Source of the DNA: an uncultured Sulfolobales archaeon
Lineage (GTDB): Archaea; Thermoproteota; Thermoprotei_A; Sulfolobales; NBVN01
Direction: 5' to 3'
DNA length: 33,728 nt
Assembly (NCBI GenBank): GCA_938083005.1
Contig: CALKCU010000070.1
Location: 1-33,728, forward strand
Within the stretch, counting starts at the first letter, position 1. Each line of letters opens with the position of its first letter. This document shows, in pieces, positions 26,847 through 33,728 of this stretch. The notes under the pieces were generated by a model that had not been told where the DNA came from, searched no databases, and was given only the letters and a program-made list of their open reading frames with translations. A program made the position numbers and the translations under genes.

Positions 26847-26921
26847 GCCGCGGTAGTATAGCCCGGCCTAGTATGCGGGCCTGTCGAGCCCGTGACCCGG
26901 GTTCAAATCCCGGCCGCGGCG
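26847..26921 (+). tRNA. tRNA-Asp (GUC), no intron
   Basis: GCCGCGG TAGTATAGCCCGGCCTAGTAT GCGGGC CUGUCGA GCCCG TGACC CGGG TTCAAAT CCCG GCCGCGGC G. Confidence 0.95.
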
Positions 26922-27088
26922 CCTCGGCTCCAAGTTCTTCGTCCAGTACCGCATTACGAGCTGCAGCTTCCGGCCTGCTAGAAGACCTCACCGGGAGGAG
27001 CCGGAGCAGAGATTCCGCGGCGAGCTGCGCGGAGGCGCGGTGCCCAGAGCTCTGAAGCTACCGAGTCCCCGCAGAGGGCTCGGCGGAC

Positions 27089-28321
27089 CTAGCCGCGAGC
27101 GGTAGCCGATATTATTCTGATCACATCGCCGTCGGATACTCTGTAGTCCGCGCCCACCCTCTTGTCCCTGTTCACTACGTGAGCGGCTATGAAGCCCTTA
27201 GCTAGCTCCGTGTGTATCATCTCGGCCAGCTCCAGCGCCGTGGTCCCCTCCTTGACTATGTAGGCGTCCGGAAGCACGTTCCCGTGCCTGTCGCTGAACC
27301 TCGAGGCGTTCTCGACCGGGTAGACCAAGACCATCCCGAGTACGTCGAAGACCGCTCTGTTCAACGCCTCCTGAACGCCCGTCCCCCCGTGCCTCTTCAT
27401 GAACTCCCTTATCCTCTCCAGCGCCGTCCTCTGCCTCGCGGTCAGCCTGGCCTCGTCGACCACCTGGAAGTCCCCGTCCCCGGGTATGTAGCTTATCAGC
27501 CCGGATCTGGCCGCTCTCCTGAGGGCTAGCTCGTAGAGGGAGCTCACAGGCACGATCTCTCTCCCATCCTTCAGAGCGCTGCAAACCCTCCTGAAGTTGT
27601 CCTCGGCCTCCGGGATGTCCATCTTGTTTGCTACGATCACGAGAGGCTTAGCCGTCTCCCGCAGCTTCTTGGTGAACAGCCTGAGCTCCTCCCCCCTCCA
27701 CGAGCTCGGCCTCGTGTTCTCTAGCCTGGCCTCACGCAGGGCTCTCACCACGTGCTCCCTTCTTATCGAGAGGCCGGAGACCCTCTTGGCTATCCTGCTT
27801 ACAACCTCGTCCCAGGGCAAGGCGTCTATCTCCCTGGAGAACCTGGGCCAGTCGCGGGCTACCGTTCCGTAGAACCACTCGTCTATCTCGTACTCGATAG
27901 ACTCTATCTCCTCGAGAGGGTCGTAGTACCCGGGCCTCACCGGGTTTCCCTCCTCGTCCGTCTCGCCCGCCATGTCTACTATGTGGAGGAGGACGTCGGC
28001 CTGCCTCAGGTCGTCCATGAACTTGTTCCCCAGCCCTCTCCCCCTGTGCGCGCCCTTTATGAGGCCCGCGACATCGTAGAGCTTCACAGGCACGAACCTG
28101 TAGCCGCTCAGGCAGATCGAGTTCTTGGGGTCGCAGGAGGGGAGCCCCAGCTCCACGTGAGCGCACCTCTTCCTAACGTACGCCATACCCACGTTCGGGC
28201 TTATCGTTACGAAGGGTCTGTTCTCGATCTTAGCGTCGATCAGTGTGGCCGCCGTGAAGAACGTGGTCTTACCGACGTTGGTCTTACCGACGATCCCCAC
28301 GAGCACAGTCGGCGGGGGCAA
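27089..28321 (-). CDS. Obg-family GTPase (archaeal YchF/OLA1-like) with C-terminal TGS domain
   Basis: GIVGKTNVGKTTFFTAAT, YDVAGLIKGAHRGRGLGNKFMDDLRQADVLLHIVD, NKMD, C-terminal TGS-like VKEGTTALELAEMIHTELAKGF. Confidence 0.93.
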   Translation of the reverse strand: MPPPTVLVGIVGKTNVGKTTFFTAATLIDAKIENRPFVTISPNVGMAYVRKRCAHVELGLPSCDPKNSICLSGYRFVPVKLYDVAGLIKGAHRGRGLGNKFMDDLRQADVLLHIVDMAGETDEEGNPVRPGYYDPLEEIESIEYEIDEWFYGTVARDWPRFSREIDALPWDEVVSRIAKRVSGLSIRREHVVRALREARLENTRPSSWRGEELRLFTKKLRETAKPLVIVANKMDIPEAEDNFRRVCSALKDGREIVPVSSLYELALRRAARSGLISYIPGDGDFQVVDEARLTARQRTALERIREFMKRHGGTGVQEALNRAVFDVLGMVLVYPVENASRFSDRHGNVLPDAYIVKEGTTALELAEMIHTELAKGFIAAHVVNRDKRVGADYRVSDGDVIRIISATARG

Positions 28322-28416
28322 CCTGCCATCCAGGCTTCTCTTGGTAGCGGGGCTTTATTTACCGCGGACCCCCGGACATATTTTCGCTCTAGGAGAGACG
28401 AAGTCGGGTTTCCGGA

Positions 28417-30246
28417 GTGGGAGGGTTCGTGTTCATCAGGTCAACCGGAGGGCTGGACGCGCTCGCGCTTGCGAAGCTCTCTCTAAGCAGGATGGAGTTC
28501 CGCGGGAAGGACTGCAGCGGAGTGGCCTGGATCGAAGAGGGTAAGGTAAGGGTGGTCAAGGACTCGTGTCCCGTCGGCGAGCTCTTCGCCAGATACCCTC
28601 TCAGCGGCAGACCGGTCGATAGAGTTCTCGGTCACACTAGGTACTCGACCCACGGAAAGGCTGACCCCAGGAACGCTCACCCCCACCTAGACTGCGGGGG
28701 GACGGTAGCGGTCGTCGGCGACGGAGCTCTGAGGAACTACGAGGACCTCTACGCGGAGCTCCTGGAGGAGGGCCACAGGCTAGTCTCGAAGTCGGACTTC
28801 GAGGTCCTTCCACATCTCGTGGAGGAGTCGGTGGGGAGGGGCTCGGACTACCTGGGGGCGTTCGTTAACACGGTCTCGAGGCTAAGAGGGATCGTCGCTA
28901 CCGCGGCCCTGTTCAGGGACGGCTCCGCAGCTGCTTATACGTCCCATCAGCCTATCTACGTGGGGCTTGGCGAGGGGCTCCTGGCGATATCCTCAACACT
29001 CTCGGGCCTCTACGGCATAGCTGCGAGGTACTCCAAGGTAGACCGAGGTGAGGTGGTCGCGGTGACTAGCGGAGGCGAGGTGGTGTTCCTCGACTTGAGC
29101 GGGAGGAGGCTCTCGAAGGAGTTCCTCCCCTACGAGCTCGAGGAGCCCCTCGCGAGGACGGACGGGTTCCCCCACCACATGTTGCGCGAGATATACGAAA
29201 CCCCCTACAGCATCCTGAGGACGGCCTCCGCGGTTCAGTCCAGGTACCTGGAGCTAGCCTCCAAGATGATCCTCAGGAGCAACAGGGTCTTCGTGGTGGC
29301 CAACGGGACGAGCCTCCACGCGGGCATGGTGTTCTCCTACTACCTCTCCGAGATGTCCGGAGCGGTCCCGGTAGTCGTTAGCGCCTCGGAGTTCTTGCTA
29401 TACCACCTGGACGGGGTGAGCGTCGGCGACTCCGTGATAGCTATAAGCCAGTCCGGAGAAACCTCGGAGGTCGTCAGATCCGCCTATGAGGCCAGGCTCA
29501 GGGGCGCCACTGTTATAGGGATCACGAACAACATCAACTCGAGGCTGACGAGGTTCTCGAACATATACCTGCCGATAGCGGCTGGACCGGAGCTGGCCGT
29601 CCCGGCCACGAAGACCTTTACGTCGACTCTCGCGCTGCTGTACGTGCTAGCGAAGTCCGTCGCGGCGATAACGAGCACCCCGAGCTCTAGGATCCTGGCC
29701 GAGACCTGGGAGGAGTTCGAGAAGCTTCACTACACCCTGCTCGGAGAGCTTGACAGAATCCGCGCGGAGGCGGAGAGGGCCTCGGGGTTCATAGCGGGCT
29801 GCTCGAGCGGCTACGTGGTGTCGAGGGGGATAGCCTACCCGCTGGCCCTGGAGGGCGCTCTGAAGATCAAAGAGTCCGCGTACGTACACGCCGAGGGCGT
29901 TGAGGGGGGCGAGCTAAGGCACGGCCCCATAGCGATCCTAGACGAGAACGTGTTCGCGATCTTCGTAGAGCCCCTGGAGCCTGTGGCTGCCGAGGACATG
30001 CTCAGCGTAGTAGGGGAGGCCGTAGAGTGCGGAAGCCCGACGGTCGTCATATCGCATAGCGCTAGGGCCGAAGAAGCCCTCGCCACTAAGACGAGAGTGG
30101 TGAGGGTGCCCAGCTTCGAGAGGCACTTTATGCCTATCAGCATTGCCGTGGCCCTACAGCTCCTGGCCTACTCGCTGGCGAACCGCAGGGGGGTGGACGT
30201 GGATAGGCCTAGAAGGCTGAGCAAGGTCGTGAGGACGGTAGGTTAG
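28417..30246 (+). CDS. GlmS-like glutamine-fructose-6-phosphate aminotransferase homologue with degenerate glutaminase domain
   Basis: SIS domains SQSGETSEVV, ATKTFTSTLALL and HAEGVEGGELRHGPIAI. N-terminus is MGGFVF rather than MCGI; VVGDGALRNY replaces VVHNGIIENY. Confidence 0.88.
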   Translation: MGGFVFIRSTGGLDALALAKLSLSRMEFRGKDCSGVAWIEEGKVRVVKDSCPVGELFARYPLSGRPVDRVLGHTRYSTHGKADPRNAHPHLDCGGTVAVVGDGALRNYEDLYAELLEEGHRLVSKSDFEVLPHLVEESVGRGSDYLGAFVNTVSRLRGIVATAALFRDGSAAAYTSHQPIYVGLGEGLLAISSTLSGLYGIAARYSKVDRGEVVAVTSGGEVVFLDLSGRRLSKEFLPYELEEPLARTDGFPHHMLREIYETPYSILRTASAVQSRYLELASKMILRSNRVFVVANGTSLHAGMVFSYYLSEMSGAVPVVVSASEFLLYHLDGVSVGDSVIAISQSGETSEVVRSAYEARLRGATVIGITNNINSRLTRFSNIYLPIAAGPELAVPATKTFTSTLALLYVLAKSVAAITSTPSSRILAETWEEFEKLHYTLLGELDRIRAEAERASGFIAGCSSGYVVSRGIAYPLALEGALKIKESAYVHAEGVEGGELRHGPIAILDENVFAIFVEPLEPVAAEDMLSVVGEAVECGSPTVVISHSARAEEALATKTRVVRVPSFERHFMPISIAVALQLLAYSLANRRGVDVDRPRRLSKVVRTVG

Positions 30247-30365
30247 AGCCCGGCACGCGAGCTCAGCGGATGTTGTCGAGTGGAGCCCGCGGTTTCGGTG
30301 GCGCGATAGTAGAGCCGGGTCTCGCCAGCTTTAACTTTAATACGAGGCCTCTCGCTGTAGTCTAG

Positions 30366-31433
30366 GTGAGCTACGTGGAGTCTATAGGAGGGAAAAGCCT
30401 AAGATCACTCCTCCTGGCGCTGTTCCTGTTGGCGGCGGTAGCCTCCGGGAGCAGTAGCACGTCGTGGTCCACCTCCACCACTGCTGGGCCCCTCGCGGTA
30501 AACTTCGCCGACCCTGAAGGGGACCCCTATGGACCGGGCAACTACGACTACAGCTCTGTTTTCGCTGACGCCTACAGGGCTGAGTACTTCGACCTGACGG
30601 GATTCTCGGTCAGGCTAGAGGGGGACAACGTCAGGCTGGCGGTGAGCTTCACCAACGTCAGCAACCCCCTCGAGTCCTCCCTAGGCTTCTCCCCGCAGGT
30701 AGTCCACGTCTACATAGTGGGGAGGTGCGAGAACGCCAGGACCGACACTCTCGGCCTCAACGCCAGGCTCAGGGCTGTGGACGCGTGGTGCGCTTGCGTG
30801 ATCGTGGCCCCGAACCTCGGCAACTACACGTCCAGGATAGTCCTTGCGGACGGGAGAATCCGGGCTGTGGACAGAATCGTAGTCGAGAACAACACTATCG
30901 CCGCCGAGGTGTCGCTCGCGATGCTGGTCGAGGCGACGGACGCCAACCTGACGTCGTGGAGGTACTTTGTGGCCGTGACGGCCTACGACCCCGACTCGCC
31001 GGACGGCCTCGTCAGGATATCGATCGAGGAGCGGGAAGCTCCGATAGTCTACACCGGTGAGGACAGGGAGAGCCTAAGGTTCCTTCCCAGGATACTGGAC
31101 ATGCTCGCAGAGACCTCAGGAGAGCAATACTTGATGCTGAGCACGTACTCGGCCGCTCACGGTGACGTAGCCACGGTCGCTGCCTACCCGTATGCTGAGG
31201 GCACGATCTTGCCCTACGTGCTCCGGGCCATAACCACGACGGTTACTACTCCAATCACGGTGGCGGAGACCTACGTCAAGGTCTATACGGTGCCTGGGGT
31301 AACGACTACGGTAACCGAGCACGTCCAGGTGCCCAAGTACGGACCCGAGCTGTACGCTCTCGCACTGGTATCGGTGGTGCTCGTAGTGTTGCTGGCGCTA
31401 TCCCTAGACAGGAGGAGGTTCCTTGGCAAGTAG
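30366..31433 (+). CDS. secreted, membrane-anchored surface protein with glucodextranase C-terminal-like domain
   Basis: Signal peptide, DPEGDPYGPGNYDYSSVFADAYRAEYFDLTGFSVRLEGD motif, Thr/Val-rich stalk TTTVTTPITVAETYVKVYTVPGVTTTVTEHV, C-terminal TM plus RRR tail. Confidence 0.75.
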   Translation: MSYVESIGGKSLRSLLLALFLLAAVASGSSSTSWSTSTTAGPLAVNFADPEGDPYGPGNYDYSSVFADAYRAEYFDLTGFSVRLEGDNVRLAVSFTNVSNPLESSLGFSPQVVHVYIVGRCENARTDTLGLNARLRAVDAWCACVIVAPNLGNYTSRIVLADGRIRAVDRIVVENNTIAAEVSLAMLVEATDANLTSWRYFVAVTAYDPDSPDGLVRISIEEREAPIVYTGEDRESLRFLPRILDMLAETSGEQYLMLSTYSAAHGDVATVAAYPYAEGTILPYVLRAITTTVTTPITVAETYVKVYTVPGVTTTVTEHVQVPKYGPELYALALVSVVLVVLLALSLDRRRFLGK

Positions 31434-31612
31434 AGCGAGGGAGCCCCGCTACACGTGGAGGCCGTAGGATTTTCCGCACCGCAACCGCTCGCTCCCGGAG
31501 TAACGGCTCGCACGGTTTGGTGCTCCTCAACCCCGCGAGCCATCGCGAGAGCGCCGGATCTCGGGAAGCGGCGGAGCTCCCAGCCGGAGTGCGGGGCCCT
31601 CATGACTTATTA

Positions 31613-33616
31613 ATGGCTCCGCCTCACCTTCGGGGGTCGCTCCTGGCGGCTAAGGTGTTTCACAGGCTAGCCACCATAGACGAGGTCTTGAGGGAGCTGG
31701 AATCCTATCTAAAGTCGAGGCGGCCCGACGTCGAGGAGGTGGACCTCCGCCAAGCGTTGGGCCGGGTCCTGGCCGAAGACGTCCTCGCGCGCAGCGATTA
31801 TCCCCCCTTCGACAGGTCTGAGGTGGACGGCTATGCTGTGAGGTCCTCAGATATCGAGGGTGCTGACGAGGATCGCCCGGCGAAGCTGAGGGTTCTGGGC
31901 TCCGTAGGGGTCGGCGAGGAGCCTAGGTACGCGGTAGAGCCTGGCACGTGCGTGGAAGTCGCTACAGGATCTATGATCCCGCGCGGTGCGGACGCCGTCG
32001 TGCCGGTGGAGTACACAAAGAGGGTCGGGGACTACGTCTACGTGCACCGCAGCTTCTCTCCCGGTGACAACGTCGTCACCGCGGGCAGCGACGTGCTCTC
32101 CGGAGACGTGGTAGTTCTCGAGGGCACGGTACTGGGACCAGCGGAGCTGGTAACCCTGGCCGGGAGTGGAGTGGCTAGAGTGAGGGTGTACAAGAGGCTT
32201 AGGGTCGGTGTGGTATCCGTGGGCGACGAGCTCGTGGAGCCGGGCAAGGAGCTAAAGCTCGGGAGAGTGTACGATACCAACTCCTACTACTTGGAGGCGG
32301 CCCTCAGAGAGATGGGAGTGGAGACGGTCTTCTACGGCATAGTGGAGGACAGGGAGGACGTGCTGAGAGAAGTTCTGCGGAGGGCCGTCGAGGAGTGCGA
32401 CGTGGTTCTCACGAGCGGGGGTACCTCGGCGGGTGTCGGAGACATCACGTACAGAGTCGTGGAGAAGCTCGGGAAGCCCGGGATAGTGGTCCACGGGTTG
32501 AAGGTAAGGCCTGGAAAGCCCACGTTCGTCGCTATAATCGGGGACAAGCTCCTGGTGGGACTCCCCGGTTTCCCCCTGTCCATGATGATGATCTTCAACA
32601 CTCTTGTAAAGCCCCTGCTCTCCGCCCTGATGGGGCTCCGCGAGAACCCCTTCGCCTACACTGAGGAGGCCGCGCTGGCGGAGAGGGTTATCGGGTACCT
32701 GGGCGTCGACAGAATGGTCCCGGTGGTGCTTAAGAGAAGACCCGAGAGCGTCGTCTCCTACCCCATCGGGTATCGGTCCGGCTCGGTGAACGTCCTGCAG
32801 CTGGCCGACGGCTTCGTGAGGATCAGAGCCGGCGTGCCGTACGTAGAGGCCGGGACCAGGGTCGCGGTCTATAGGTTCAGCAACCGCAGAGCCCCGGACC
32901 TGCTGGTCATGGGGAGCCACGACTATCTGTTCGGCGACGTCCTTAGGGTCATCGGCCGGAGAGTGTCGACCAAGTACATCGTGATAGGGTCCCTCGCGGG
33001 TCTCGACGCGGTAGCCAAGGGAGTGGCAGACGCGGCCGGCGTCCACATTCTCGATCGAGATACAGGTACCTACAACGAGGCTGTCATCAGGAGGCTCGGC
33101 TACGGAGGTAGGGTAGCGCTCATCGTGGGTTACCTGAGGGAGGTGGGGCTCGTGACCCTCAAGGGCAACCCGAAGAGCATCAGGAGCCTCCGGGACCTCC
33201 TGCGGGACGATGTAGTCTTCGTCAACAGGAGCAGGTACACCGGTACGAGGGTGTTGGTGGACGCCATCCTCGAGGACGTAGCCAAGGAGCTCGGAGTGAC
33301 ATTCGAGAGCCTCGTGAGCAGGATAAGGGGGTACTACTCGGAGGCCAAGACTCACAGCGGAGTCGCGATAAGCGTGCTAACTGGTAGAGCGGATACTGGA
33401 GTAACTCTCAGGTACGTAGCGGAGAAGTACGGCCTGGAGTTTATACCACTGGCGCATGAGAGGTTCGACATCGCGGTGGGGCTAGAAGCTCTCGAGACTC
33501 CGGGAGTGAAGCACCTAGTCGATTACCTGAGGTCTGAGGAGTTCAAGCGGCTGGCCTCGGCGTACCCAGGCTACAGGACTCTCGACGATACAGGGCGGGT
33601 AGTCTTCCTAAAGTGA
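31613..33616 (+). CDS. moeA: MoeA-like molybdopterin biosynthesis protein fused to C-terminal PBP-like substrate-binding domain
   Basis: DYPPFDRSEVDGYAVRSSD, GSMIPRGADAVVPVEYT, DTNSYYL, SGGTSAGVGD, GLPGFPLSMMM, then LLVMGSHDYLFGDVL...TGRADTGVTLRYVAEKYGLEFIPLAHERFDIAV. The start could be ATG 31613 or GTG 31655. Confidence 0.9.
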   Translation: MAPPHLRGSLLAAKVFHRLATIDEVLRELESYLKSRRPDVEEVDLRQALGRVLAEDVLARSDYPPFDRSEVDGYAVRSSDIEGADEDRPAKLRVLGSVGVGEEPRYAVEPGTCVEVATGSMIPRGADAVVPVEYTKRVGDYVYVHRSFSPGDNVVTAGSDVLSGDVVVLEGTVLGPAELVTLAGSGVARVRVYKRLRVGVVSVGDELVEPGKELKLGRVYDTNSYYLEAALREMGVETVFYGIVEDREDVLREVLRRAVEECDVVLTSGGTSAGVGDITYRVVEKLGKPGIVVHGLKVRPGKPTFVAIIGDKLLVGLPGFPLSMMMIFNTLVKPLLSALMGLRENPFAYTEEAALAERVIGYLGVDRMVPVVLKRRPESVVSYPIGYRSGSVNVLQLADGFVRIRAGVPYVEAGTRVAVYRFSNRRAPDLLVMGSHDYLFGDVLRVIGRRVSTKYIVIGSLAGLDAVAKGVADAAGVHILDRDTGTYNEAVIRRLGYGGRVALIVGYLREVGLVTLKGNPKSIRSLRDLLRDDVVFVNRSRYTGTRVLVDAILEDVAKELGVTFESLVSRIRGYYSEAKTHSGVAISVLTGRADTGVTLRYVAEKYGLEFIPLAHERFDIAVGLEALETPGVKHLVDYLRSEEFKRLASAYPGYRTLDDTGRVVFLK

Positions 33617-33728
33617 GCCCGCGATCCCCCGGCTAGCGGTCCGAGGGGTCTCCAGTCACTGATATAACCGGGCGGGATGGTATTGCTCGGGGCGCTGGGA
33701 ATGTCCAGCAGTCAAGGCTTTCACCGAT

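Noticed and set aside
27752-28486. 244-aa plus-strand ORF
   Set aside because: Antisense to the YchF/OLA1-like GTPase and runs through the glmS promoter.
32252-33355. 367-aa minus-strand ORF
   Set aside because: Antisense to moeA; composition is the mirror of the real codons (H/P/D/V-rich) with no domain signature.

Overview
This 33.7-kb window is GC-rich, hyperthermophile-like archaeal chromosome. The lineage is most likely crenarchaeal/Thermoproteota, judged from an Rpo8/RpoG homologue, a TFE gene, intron-containing tRNAs and leaderless genes with crenarchaeal-type TATA boxes. It is dense in information-processing genes. tRNA metabolism: Taw3/TYW3, Trm5-family, CDKAL1/MiaB-type methylthiotransferase, GltX, EndA, Trm56, Pus10. 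Other core genes: L7Ae, TFE, Rpo8, SRP54, aIF5A, YchF/OLA1-type GTPase. Also present are HypE, a geranylgeranyl-PP synthase-like protein, a GlmS-like protein and a MoeA-PBP fusion. There are three complete tRNA genes: Val(UAC) with an intron, Met(CAU) with an intron, and Asp(GUC). A fourth tRNA-like locus at about 21.81-21.87 kb has a perfect 3' half (variable loop, T-arm, acceptor 3' strand, CCA) behind its own TATA box but no matching 5' half, so it is a candidate split-tRNA 3' half. Other points: a GlmS homologue lacking the Cys nucleophile and oxyanion-hole Asn of its glutaminase domain; an amidohydrolase-fold protein with no metal ligands; an EndA whose conserved N-terminus has no canonical start codon; tandem RHH-like paralogues next to hypE; a HerA-like ATPase plus small-protein operon; and two hairpin-rich unannotated intergenic regions. 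I saw no CRISPR array, transposon, prophage or recognisable defence island. All family assignments come from reading motifs by eye; no database search was run.
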